Source of the DNA: Salegentibacter sp.
Lineage (GTDB): Bacteria > Bacteroidota > Bacteroidia > Flavobacteriales > Flavobacteriaceae
Assembly: GCA_024635815.1 (NCBI GenBank)
Contig: JAGXIG010000047.1
Coordinates: 1 to 16,318 of the forward strand
Direction: 5' to 3'
DNA length: 16,318 bases
In this document: positions 7,285-13,934 of the stretch, one piece after another
Position numbering within the stretch: position 1 is the first letter of the stretch
Layout: each line of letters begins with the position of its first letter
Program-made: the position numbers and the translations under genes
Notes under the pieces: generated by a model
Database searches by the model: none
Told to the model about the DNA's origin: nothing
Seen by the model: only the letters and a program-made list of their open reading frames with translations

Positions 7285-9150
7285 CTAGAAACCCCGGGCA
7301 GTGATTATTTCCAAACTAATGGGTTCACCAATATCTTCCTCCAGTTTTTCTTTAATTTCCCTAAGTTGATCTCCCTCCAGATTTTCTGGACCCACGAGTG
7401 TAAGAGAAACCCTTAGCGGATCTCCAAACCTTACCTTTACATCTCTTATAACCAATTCATTTATGGTAGATCCTTCTAAGTCGCGGGTAATACTGGCTTC
7501 TTTTTTAATTCGGTTAAAGGAAAGGGAAAGTGGCACCATAACCATCCCAATTAAAATTAGGGTATAGATCAAGCCGAGTCTAGCTCTTTTAAAAGGAGCA
7601 AAGCCCAGGATAAGAAAAGTGATCCCGGCAAACATTATAATTCCGGCAAGGTTGGTTAAATACAACAAAAATGCTCCTGAGAATACATTCCAGTCCCACC
7701 AGCCAATTCCAATTCCGGCTACAGCCAGGGGTGGTACCAGGGCAACCGCAATGGCAACTCCTGCCAGGCTTTTTGCAATCCCTTCTTTTGCGTGGGCGTA
7801 GGCCGCAGCGACACCAGATGCTACAGCAATTCCCATATCTAAAAGGGTAGGAGAGAGCCTTGCATCTACTTCAGAGGTAATCAATTTTATGGGAATAATA
7901 AGGGTCACTCCAGCTGAAAATAACAGGGAAACCCCCGTTCCAATAAGAATAGTTGTAAGACCCCGCCTAAGCATATTGGTATCATAGCGTACCATTCCCA
8001 TAGCAAATGACACAATGGGAGAAATAATAGGCGCCAAAATCATCGCACCAATAATCACCGGTGATGAATCAGCGAAAAGCCCGAAAGTGGCGATAAGTGT
8101 TGAAAGAATCATCATCACCACATAAATAGAACTGGATTTTGAGTTTTCCCTTAATACCTTAAATAATTCCTGAAATTCTTCGGTGGTCGCCCTCGGCAGG
8201 ATCGGGATGGTCCGTTTGGTTAATTCCTCACGTTTTTCGCCAGTGGGTAAGGTGTCGGTATTATTGCTTTTTTTAAGATCAGCCTCGTTTTTTTCGGTGC
8301 AATATTTACTGGCCTGCACAAGGCAAAGTGATTCCGGTTCCACCCTGAACGTTATTATTTCGGCTTTTTCTTTTTCTCCATCTATTGTAAATTCTATAGG
8401 AGAAGAGTTTTTGATACTTAGGTTAGCAATTCTTATCCTTCCTATAAAGGATGGCGTTTTATCTAATTGCTTTCCGAAGGGAAGTAAACTGCGCAATAAA
8501 AACCAGATCAATTGCAAAAGATTGGTGGGCGAAATAATAAGTGCGGTAAACATCCCATCGTTCAAAGAACTGTCTGAAACCAATCTTCTGGCCACAACTG
8601 AACTTAAAGCGTGTTCTACCACGATTATTCCTAAGGCTGAAGTATGGATTATCTTTTCATCTTCTGAACTAATCTCATACGAATTATGGGAAAGAGAAGA
8701 TAAATGCCTGATGTTTTTAAAAAAAGAAAAAACTTCTGCAAAGAAATTGTTATTCCGGTGGTCTTCGGTAAAAGTGAAAACATTGCCAATATTTACCGAT
8801 TGGAATACGGGAATGTCGTTACAGAAGAGCATATCTAATTTATGAGCTTCTTCATTCTTAAGGATTTCTTCTAACACCGTTTTAGGATCGCTGGCAATAC
8901 CTAAGCCTTTAGTAGTATAGGTGTTTTCAGGATGCGGTAAAATGCCGATCTTAAGATTCTTCTTCGCTGCTTTTGGCAAGAATTCACTTAAAAACTCATC
9001 GTTTAAATAAGTGACTACGATATCACCATCACCAGTTTCAAAATCTGTTTGAGGATAATTTATAGTTTGTTTTTCGGTATTTTCTAATAATGGAAAAATA
9101 TCTTCTTCAACTTTTTTCCTATCATCAGGATGATGTAAAATGTACAGCAT
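7285..9150 (-). CDS. DUF389/TIGR00341 membrane protein with degenerate diacylglycerol-kinase-like N-terminus
   Basis: This 621-residue protein has two parts. Residues about 1-280 resemble a lipid kinase (DAGK/YegS) fold. DIVVTYLNDEFLSE (43-56) lines up with the DxVVVxGGDGTLNE nucleotide motif but keeps only the D. KIGILPHPENT (67-77) lines up with LGIIPLGTGND without its glycines. Near 252-260 an IEFTIDGE strand matches the usual C-terminal IDGE element. Catalysis is therefore unlikely. Residues about 340-545 are the DUF389 membrane domain, with roughly six helices, the DSSPVIIGAMILAPIISPI signature (361-379) and the VALVPPLAVAGIGIG signature (469-483). The last about 75 residues form a soluble alpha/beta tail. 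DUF389 function is not established. The gene has its own upstream region and is divergent from the VOC gene. Confidence 0.87.
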   Translation of the reverse strand: MLYILHHPDDRKKVEEDIFPLLENTEKQTINYPQTDFETGDGDIVVTYLNDEFLSEFLPKAAKKNLKIGILPHPENTYTTKGLGIASDPKTVLEEILKNEEAHKLDMLFCNDIPVFQSVNIGNVFTFTEDHRNNNFFAEVFSFFKNIRHLSSLSHNSYEISSEDEKIIHTSALGIIVVEHALSSVVARRLVSDSSLNDGMFTALIISPTNLLQLIWFLLRSLLPFGKQLDKTPSFIGRIRIANLSIKNSSPIEFTIDGEKEKAEIITFRVEPESLCLVQASKYCTEKNEADLKKSNNTDTLPTGEKREELTKRTIPILPRATTEEFQELFKVLRENSKSSSIYVVMMILSTLIATFGLFADSSPVIIGAMILAPIISPIVSFAMGMVRYDTNMLRRGLTTILIGTGVSLLFSAGVTLIIPIKLITSEVDARLSPTLLDMGIAVASGVAAAYAHAKEGIAKSLAGVAIAVALVPPLAVAGIGIGWWDWNVFSGAFLLYLTNLAGIIMFAGITFLILGFAPFKRARLGLIYTLILIGMVMVPLSLSFNRIKKEASITRDLEGSTINELVIRDVKVRFGDPLRVSLTLVGPENLEGDQLREIKEKLEEDIGEPISLEIITARGF

Positions 9151-9173
9151 AGTTACTTATTGCGATTGCAGCA

Positions 9174-9181
9174 CCAAGATA
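9174..9181 (-). promoter_or_regulatory. Putative -7 promoter element for the DUF389 gene
   Basis: The minus strand reads TATCTTGG, one mismatch from TAnnTTTG, 23 bases before the ATG at 9148-9150. A TTTA tetramer lies 20 bases upstream, near the -33 position. This is a moderate match only. Confidence 0.35.
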
Positions 9182-9272
9182 AGGCTTTTTGAAATCGGCA
9201 CTAAAAGTTTAACCTGAGATTTTGAATTAAACAATGAATTTTTTCTAATTTCAGTAAAAATAATTTAGCAAA

Positions 9273-9713
9273 ATGAGAGAAGAGAATCGCAATGCAATTA
9301 TATTATTTTCCGCTACTTCGGCAACAAACCGTTTTAATTTCAGGAAAGACCACGATACTATTAGGGTAAAGGATTTAAAGACTTCAGTGAATTTCTACGG
9401 AAATATCCTGGGGCTGGAGCAAATCTCTAATGGAGGACTTGGAGACCATATAAAATGGTTTCAGTTAAACAATAAGGTACAATTGCACCTGGTTGAAAGT
9501 GACGAAGTGATTGAAAAGAAAAAGGGCGTGCACCCTGCTTTCAATACCGGCAATTTATCAGAATTCATGGATTTTCTGAGGACTAAAAATATTCCTTTTG
9601 AAAACTGGAAGGGAGAAAAAGATACAGTGACTATCCGTCCAGACGGGATTAAACAAATTTATTTTCAGGATCCCAATGGTTACTGGATTGAAGTTAATGA
9701 TAGTGAAATTTAG
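9273..9713 (+). CDS. VOC (glyoxalase/dioxygenase fold) family protein
   Basis: This 146-residue protein carries a single VOC domain from about residue 25 to the end. The first strand and helix read HDTIRVKDLKTSVNFYG (27-43), the middle strand VQLHLVE (69-75), the second half opens with HPAF (87-90), and the end is QDPNGYWIEVND (132-143). Candidate metal ligands are H27, H72 or E75, H87 and E140. The reaction is not identifiable. Related flavobacterial proteins, as I recall them, carry a signal peptide. Here residues 1-25 look like a worn version (AIILFSATSATN with charged residues around it and no good cleavage site), so export is uncertain. The stop interlocks with that of the convergent Cof phosphatase gene (9710-9713). 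Confidence 0.82.
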   Translation: MREENRNAIILFSATSATNRFNFRKDHDTIRVKDLKTSVNFYGNILGLEQISNGGLGDHIKWFQLNNKVQLHLVESDEVIEKKKGVHPAFNTGNLSEFMDFLRTKNIPFENWKGEKDTVTIRPDGIKQIYFQDPNGYWIEVNDSEI

Positions 9714-10522
9714 CTTTTTAAAGCATATTCTTCTTTAAGCAATCCGAGTTCTTCGATGGTTCTTAGAACTCCGTTTTCATTATTGCTAAAATTTGTCATG
9801 AATTTACTTGCGTTAATAATTTCAGGATGAGCGTTTTTCATCGCGTAGCTATATTTCGCATTTTGCATCATCTCCAGGTCGTTGAGGTAATCACCAAAAA
9901 CCAGGGTTTCTTCCGGGGAGATATTTAACTCTTTTTGAATACCACTAATAGCATTCCCTTTATTTGCGGTTATGGAAGTAATATCTATAAAAACATTGGC
10001 TGCAATGGCTACTTTGTAATCATTAGCGTATTCTTCAAAATGAGGATAAGTGTGTTCCTCAACCCCGTTAAAATTGCAAAAAGTGACTTTTAAAATAGTA
10101 TCATCTACTTCAGTAAGGTCTTCTACCTTTTCTATCCTTTTGTAAAATTTATTGATCTCGTTAAAGAAACTATCGTCTTTACTTTCTACATATGCAGAAT
10201 TCTTTCCGCAGAGCACCAAATGCGTTTCGGGAAGCTCCCGGCCTTTCCTTACAAAATCCAACGCGGCTGCTTTGTCTAAAGGGTTCACATAAAGATCTTT
10301 TCCTTTATGAACTACGTGGGTACCATTTTCAGCAAAAAAAAGCATCCTGTCTTTAATCCTGTCAAATTTGCTTTCCAGGTTATAAAACTGACGGCCACTG
10401 GCAACAGAGAACATTATTCCTTTGTTGTTAAGTAATTCTTCTATTTCCCAAAAATCTGGGTGGATCTCGTGTTGGTCGTTCAACAAAGTTCCATCCATAT
10501 CGGTAACAATCAATTTTATCAT
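9710..10522 (-). CDS. Cof-type HAD-IIB phosphatase
   Basis: The ATG at 10520-10522 starts the protein directly at the catalytic strand (MIKLIVTDMDGTLLND, nucleophile D8 and acid D10), giving 270 residues, standard for the family. The frame runs seven codons further upstream but that reading adds nothing conserved. Motif II is SVASGRQ (Ser/Arg), the motif III lysine is in the ANKGNAI segment, and motif IV is GDYLNDLEMM (metal-binding aspartates). The C2-type cap lies in between. Family members dephosphorylate small phosphorylated metabolites such as sugar phosphates or FMN/PLP; the substrate cannot be read from sequence. It is cytoplasmic, and a perfect TATATTTG element lies 18 bases upstream. 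Confidence 0.92.
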   Translation of the reverse strand: MIKLIVTDMDGTLLNDQHEIHPDFWEIEELLNNKGIMFSVASGRQFYNLESKFDRIKDRMLFFAENGTHVVHKGKDLYVNPLDKAAALDFVRKGRELPETHLVLCGKNSAYVESKDDSFFNEINKFYKRIEKVEDLTEVDDTILKVTFCNFNGVEEHTYPHFEEYANDYKVAIAANVFIDITSITANKGNAISGIQKELNISPEETLVFGDYLNDLEMMQNAKYSYAMKNAHPEIINASKFMTNFSNNENGVLRTIEELGLLKEEYALKS

Positions 10523-10540
10523 AGCGCAAAATTTAAGCGG

Positions 10541-10548
10541 CAAATATA
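10541..10548 (-). promoter_or_regulatory. -7 promoter element (TATATTTG) for the Cof phosphatase gene
   Basis: The minus strand reads TATATTTG, a perfect TAnnTTTG match, 18 bases upstream of the chosen ATG. It supports the short start and a very short leader. No TTTG is seen at -33. Confidence 0.6.
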
Positions 10549-10602
10549 AAATAATAGAAACCGGGAGAAGTTAAGAAAGCATCAAATGTTTTTGACTTTT
10601 TT

Positions 10603-10910
10603 CTTATCGTAGAAGATTTGCATATGTATCTCTGACTTCCGGAGAAATTAGGGAAACAGGTAGTAGGCATTTCAAGCCTAATCTTTGTTTTTATGCTTGT
10701 TTCAGGAATAATACTCTGGTGGCCGAAAAAGGGAAAAACCTCAGGAAACGACTTAAGATTAAATGGAATGCAAAGTGGCGGCGCGTAAATCATGACTGGC
10801 ATAGTATAACCGTTTATATATTTCGATGCTGGCCTTATAGTAATTATGGGTTTTTTTCTTATGAATGGATGAACCACGGACTTTATGATCTGGCTCGGAC
10901 GCAGAAATAA
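10603..10910 (+). pseudogene. Relic of a PepSY-associated transmembrane protein, frameshifted and truncated
   Basis: Joining frames gives about 100 residues of a PepSY-TM protein. Frame A (10603-10737) reads VEDLHMYL, stop (TGA 10633-10635), then LPEKLGKQVVGISS and a membrane helix ending SGIILWWPKKGK. Frame B (10731-10805) continues KRLKIKWNAKWRRVNHDWHS. A short stretch back in frame A (10825-10857) reads DAGLIVIMGFF. Frame B then gives FSYEWMNHGLYDLA and a stop at 10908-10910. The order WWPK - KWxAxWRRVNxDxH - helix - YEWMN is that of the central part of PepSY-TM proteins, linked to iron uptake or reduction. Two shifts fit single-base losses in homopolymers (A run 10726-10730, T run 10851-10857). 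The N- and C-terminal thirds are absent. It fills an otherwise empty 431-base gap. High confidence in homology, somewhat less that it is dead rather than mis-sequenced. Confidence 0.75.
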
Positions 10911-10953
10911 GAAACCTAAAGCTAGTACATGAAAAAAATTGAATTTTTTATTT

Positions 10954-11310
10954 CTAAAAAAGTATCGCGTCTACAATTCCGCCTACAATTGCAATAAATA
11001 CGGCTAGCCATAGGGAAGGGAGGAAGCCTTCTGTTTTAAAATCATCACTAAACTGGTCGGCAATCTCGATAATAATGGCATAGGCAATGACGCGGGTTAT
11101 AAAGCCTAACCCCAGGAAATAAAAAATTCCGAAGGTTGCGATATTTAGTAATAAGGTGAGGACCCAACTTAATAGGAAGCTAAGCACGCCAATAATAAGC
11201 GCCACAATTATAGCTGTTTTGAAGCCTTTAAGTTTTACTTTAGGCATCATATTGGCCGCAGCGAGTAGCACCAGGGCATCAATAACGATATGCACTACCC
11301 ATTGAAGCAT
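10954..11310 (-). CDS. Small four-helix membrane protein, 'phage holin family' (YvlD/Mycobact_4TM-like)
   Basis: This 118-residue protein has four predicted membrane helices (about 5-20, 32-55, 58-82, 96-117). It carries the family features AANMMPKVKLKGFKTAIIVALIIGVLSFLL and the F/G-rich third helix. This family is annotated as a phage holin by distant similarity, but it is a common chromosomal inner-membrane protein (Bacillus YvlD type) and there are no phage genes nearby. Function is unknown. The ATG is at 11308-11310. It lies 55 bases downstream of sanA on the same strand and could be cotranscribed, though a TATCTTTA box (11339-11346) could also serve it. Confidence 0.85.
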   Translation of the reverse strand: MLQWVVHIVIDALVLLAAANMMPKVKLKGFKTAIIVALIIGVLSFLLSWVLTLLLNIATFGIFYFLGLGFITRVIAYAIIIEIADQFSDDFKTEGFLPSLWLAVFIAIVGGIVDAILF

Positions 11311-11365
11311 GATTTTTTGGTTTTGAAGTTAGTATACCTAAAGATAGAAAAATTTGCTTAAAGTT

Positions 11366-11998
11366 TTAATCAAGTCGCTTTTCCAGTGTCGTGGGTTCCT
11401 GTTTGGTGATGATTTCCCAAAGGGCCTTAAAATTTGCCAATTGTTCCCGGCGCTTAATTGTTTCAGAAGAAGTGTACGCCCTTGGAGCAGCTTCAAAGCC
11501 TTTGTATTTAACATCCAGGTTCCTGGCGATATAAAGACTTCTGGGAAGATGAAATTTTTGGGTAATAACAATAGCATCCTCAATTGCAAAAACGGCTTTA
11601 GCGCGAAACATACTATCGTAAGTATCAAACCCGGCGTGATCTAAAGTTATATCCTCGGGTGGGACACCTTTTTTGAGCAGGTAATTCTTTATGGCATTTA
11701 CTTCGTCATAATCATCAGTTCTATGATCCCCGCTTACCAGGAAATTTTCAATTTTATTTTGTTTGTAAAGTTGATATGCAGTTTCAACCCGATCTTCTAG
11801 AATTGGGGATAATTTCCCGTCTGAATGTACACTCGCTCCCAGAATTATACCCGTTTTAGCTGAAGGGATTTCTGTGATTTCAGAATAAATAAGATAAGAG
11901 GTTTCTTTCTGGATATAAGCTTCTAACCCAAATATGATGAGGATACTTAAGATAACCAAAAGTGCAAAAGCAAGGATTAGTTTTTTAAAAAGCTTCAT
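11366..11998 (-). CDS. sanA: SanA/YdcF-like DUF218 protein
   Basis: This 210-residue protein has an N-terminal membrane anchor (about 5-25) followed by a DUF218 domain. The family marks are GIILGASV (50-57), NFLVSGD (85-91), DEVNAIKNYL with GVPPEDI (98-117), HAGFDTYDSMFRAKAVF (121-137) and ITQKFHLPRSLYIAR (145-159). The order and spacing fit SanA, which in enterobacteria affects envelope permeability (vancomycin exclusion), rather than the larger ElyC. The enzymatic activity of DUF218 is unresolved. It probably faces the periplasm. The ATG at 11996-11998 immediately precedes the anchor. The gene is divergent from the nitroreductase gene. Confidence 0.85.
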   Translation of the reverse strand: MKLFKKLILAFALLVILSILIIFGLEAYIQKETSYLIYSEITEIPSAKTGIILGASVHSDGKLSPILEDRVETAYQLYKQNKIENFLVSGDHRTDDYDEVNAIKNYLLKKGVPPEDITLDHAGFDTYDSMFRAKAVFAIEDAIVITQKFHLPRSLYIARNLDVKYKGFEAAPRAYTSSETIKRREQLANFKALWEIITKQEPTTLEKRLD

Positions 11999-12040
11999 AG
12001 GCTACGCCAATTATAACACGAAGATAAAGAATAATAGTTT

Positions 12041-12050
12041 ACATATATGT
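12041..12050. promoter_or_regulatory. 10-bp perfect palindrome between divergent genes
   Basis: ACATATATGT is self-complementary and sits in the 128-base region between the divergent sanA and nitroreductase genes, 43 bases upstream of the latter's -7 box. It could be an operator, but a short A/T palindrome is easily a chance match. Confidence 0.25.
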
Positions 12051-12092
12051 TTAATTTATTGAGGATGCTTTTTAGCATTAGTCCTGATTGTT

Positions 12093-12100
12093 TACCTTTG
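12093..12100 (+). promoter_or_regulatory. -7 promoter element (TACCTTTG) for the nitroreductase gene
   Basis: TACCTTTG is a perfect TAnnTTTG match, ending 26 bases before the ATG at 12127, with TTTT at 12070-12073 near the -33 position. Its place inside the longer open frame (TTG at 12088) argues for the ATG start. Confidence 0.6.
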
Positions 12101-12126
12101 AGAATCTTAAAAGAAGAATTGAAAAA

Positions 12127-12759
12127 ATGAGCAATATTAAAGCTTTACAATGGCGTTATGCCACCAAAAAGTTCGATCCTGAAAAAATACTCTCCCTGGA
12201 GAAAATAAACATTCTTAAAGAAGCTTTTAATCTTACTGCAACATCTTATGGTTTACAACCTTTAAAGATGGTTGTTGTGCGTAATAAAAAGCTACAGGAG
12301 CGGTTGAAAAGTGCTTCTTGGGAGCAACAACAATTAAATACTGCGTCTCATGTCTTAGTGATTTGTATCGAAAAAAAAGTAGATAAAAATTTTATTGAGC
12401 AATACTTTAAAAGGGTGAAACATATACGGGAAACTCCAGATGAGATTCTAGACCCGTTTAAAAAGTCTTTGGTAGATAGTTTTGAATCTAAAGCAGAAGA
12501 GGAAGTGCACGCCTGGGCTTTAAATCAGGCTTATTTAACCTTGGGGACACTTTTAACCGTTTGTGCTACAGAAGAAATAGACGCCTGCCCCATGGAGGGA
12601 TTTGAGCCAGACAAATATGATGAACTCCTAAACTTAGATGCTCATAATTTAAAATCAGTCCTTGCTTTACCAGTGGGTTATCGTGCAGAAGATGATATGT
12701 TTTCTGAATTTAAGAAGGTGCGAAGACCACTTAATGATATAATTATTGAAATGAATTAA
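12127..12759 (+). CDS. NAD(P)H-dependent FMN nitroreductase, NfsB-like
   Basis: This 210-residue protein is the usual length for NfsB/FRase-type oxidoreductases. The N-terminal FMN phosphate-binding segment reads LQWRYATKKFDPEK (about 7-20). It is followed by ATSYGLQPLKMVVV (about 38-51), the nitroreductase stretch around the flavin, and by ALNQAYLTLGTLLTVCATEEIDACPMEGF (about 132-160), where the CPMEGF loop is the classic NfsB signature. The enzyme reduces quinones or nitroaromatics using FMN; the natural substrate is unknown. The chosen ATG has an AAGAAG ribosome site and a good promoter upstream. The stop interlocks with the stop of ribB on the other strand (12756-12759). Confidence 0.9.
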   Translation: MSNIKALQWRYATKKFDPEKILSLEKINILKEAFNLTATSYGLQPLKMVVVRNKKLQERLKSASWEQQQLNTASHVLVICIEKKVDKNFIEQYFKRVKHIRETPDEILDPFKKSLVDSFESKAEEEVHAWALNQAYLTLGTLLTVCATEEIDACPMEGFEPDKYDELLNLDAHNLKSVLALPVGYRAEDDMFSEFKKVRRPLNDIIIEMN

Positions 12760-13904
12760 TAATTTACGTAGCGGGTTATTTCAAGTCCGTAGCCAATCAT
12801 TCCCACACGTTTAGTTTGTTGGGTGTTGGAAAGCAACTTGATTTTATGGATTTCAAGGTCGTGTAGAATCTGGGCACCAATCCCAAAATCCTTATTATCC
12901 ATATTAATAGGCGGAGCTTTTACTTCGCCTTTTTTCTGAAGTTCTTTTAGCTCGGCAAGTCGAGGCAATAAATTTAAGGATTGTCTCGCAGGATTTATAA
13001 AAACAATAGCACCGCGGCCTTCATCGTTAATCGCCCTGAACATATTATCCAGTTTTTTGTCGGCATCATTGGTAAGCGTTCCCAAGATATCATTATTAAC
13101 CAGGGTAGAATTTACACGAACCAAAATTTCTTCATCGCTTTTCCAGCTACCTTTGGTGAGTGCCAGATGAACCTGATTATTGGTAGTTTGGCGGTAAGCT
13201 CTTAATCTAAATTTTCCGAATCGGGTTTCAAGATCAAAATCTTCTTTTTTCTCGATTAAAGAATCGTGTTGCATTCTATACGCCACGAGGGCTTCAATAG
13301 AAACTACCTTTAGATCAAATTTTTGAGCAACTTCCATTAGCTGCGGAAGTCGGGCCATAGTCCCATCTTCGTTCATGATTTCCACGATAACTCCTGCTGG
13401 CTCAAAACCGGCAAGTCTTGCGAAATCTATAGCAGCTTCGGTATGCCCTGTTCTTCTTAAAACGCCCCCTTCTTTCGCTTTAAGCGGAAATATATGTCCG
13501 GGGCGGTTAAGGTCTGCTGGTTTAGTTTCAGGATCTATGAGGGACTGAATAGTTTTAGCTCTATCTGAAGCTGAAATTCCTGTAGATACACCTTTACCGC
13601 GCAAATCTACCGAGATGGTAAAACCGGTTTCCATAGGATCGGTATTGTTGCTAACCATCATTTCCAGTTTCAGGTTTTTGCAACGTTCTTCGGTTATTGG
13701 AGCGCAAATGAGTCCGCGGCCGTGAGTAGCCATAAAATTGATCATTTCCGGGGTTACCTTTTCTGCAGCTGCAACAAAATCTCCTTCATTCTCCCTGTCT
13801 TCATCATCTACCACAATAATTACCTTTCCTTCTCGAATGTCATCTATCGCTTCCTGGATGCCGTGAAGTTTAAGGGTATTTTGGGTAGTGATTTTCTGAG
13901 CCAT
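12756..13904 (-). CDS. ribB: 3,4-dihydroxy-2-butanone-4-phosphate synthase with degenerate GTP cyclohydrolase II domain
   Basis: This 382-residue protein has the RibBA layout. The RibB half (about 12-210) is intact: [10 protein letters not shown] (33-42) for metal and catalysis, HGRGLICAP, then [10 protein letters not shown] and [10 protein letters not shown] (151-160). It makes the four-carbon riboflavin precursor from ribulose 5-phosphate. The RibA-like half (about 225-382) has lost its chemistry. Where GTP cyclohydrolase II has HSECLTGD...RCDCG, this protein has NSTLVNND...TNDAD (265-282), with no cysteine anywhere in the domain, and QEGRGIGL is absent. The fold remains ([18 protein letters not shown]). 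A separate active RibA is expected elsewhere in the genome. The ATG at 13902-13904 is preferred over an upstream one, which lies within 3 bases of a perfect promoter box. The gene is 30 bases after the LptF/G stop. Confidence 0.93.
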   Translation of the reverse strand: MAQKITTQNTLKLHGIQEAIDDIREGKVIIVVDDEDRENEGDFVAAAEKVTPEMINFMATHGRGLICAPITEERCKNLKLEMMVSNNTDPMETGFTISVDLRGKGVSTGISASDRAKTIQSLIDPETKPADLNRPGHIFPLKAKEGGVLRRTGHTEAAIDFARLAGFEPAGVIVEIMNEDGTMARLPQLMEVAQKFDLKVVSIEALVAYRMQHDSLIEKKEDFDLETRFGKFRLRAYRQTTNNQVHLALTKGSWKSDEEILVRVNSTLVNNDILGTLTNDADKKLDNMFRAINDEGRGAIVFINPARQSLNLLPRLAELKELQKKGEVKAPPINMDNKDFGIGAQILHDLEIHKIKLLSNTQQTKRVGMIGYGLEITRYVNY

Positions 13905-13925
13905 GTTGTGTGTTATTTTGGGCTG

Positions 13926-13933
13926 CAAAGATA
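13926..13933 (-). promoter_or_regulatory. -7 promoter element (TATCTTTG) for ribB
   Basis: The minus strand reads TATCTTTG, a perfect TAnnTTTG match, 21 bases before the ribB ATG and just after the stop of the LptF/G gene (13935-13937). It suggests that ribB can be transcribed on its own as well as from the cluster. I see no FMN riboswitch; the 30-base gap is far too short for one. Confidence 0.6.
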
Positions 13934-13934
13934 T

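Noticed and set aside
8183..8845. 220-codon open frame on the plus strand
   Set aside because: It lies wholly antisense to the well-supported DUF389/lipid-kinase-like gene, shows no recognisable domain, and follows the mirrored codon pattern expected of a shadow.
10533..10877. 114-codon minus-strand frame in the gap upstream of cof
   Set aside because: It runs opposite to the PepSY relic, whose conserved residues explain the sequence better. No promoter, ribosome site or domain was seen.
10933..10949. AAAAAATT-G-AATTTTTT palindrome after the holin-family gene, considered as a terminator
   Set aside because: The stem is made only of A/T with no room for a proper loop, so it would be very weak. 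Chance is likely in such AT-rich sequence.
10954..11310. 'Phage holin' as a sign of a prophage
   Set aside because: The protein belongs to a chromosomal YvlD-like membrane family that carries the holin name only by annotation history. No lysis, tail, capsid or integrase gene is present.
11338..11644. Two roughly 96-codon frames, one on each strand
   Set aside because: Both fall inside or beside the sanA coding sequence in other frames and lack any family feature.
12088..12126. TTG start adding 13 residues to the nitroreductase
   Set aside because: A perfect -7 promoter box (12093-12100) lies inside that extension, and family members begin at the MSNIKAL position.
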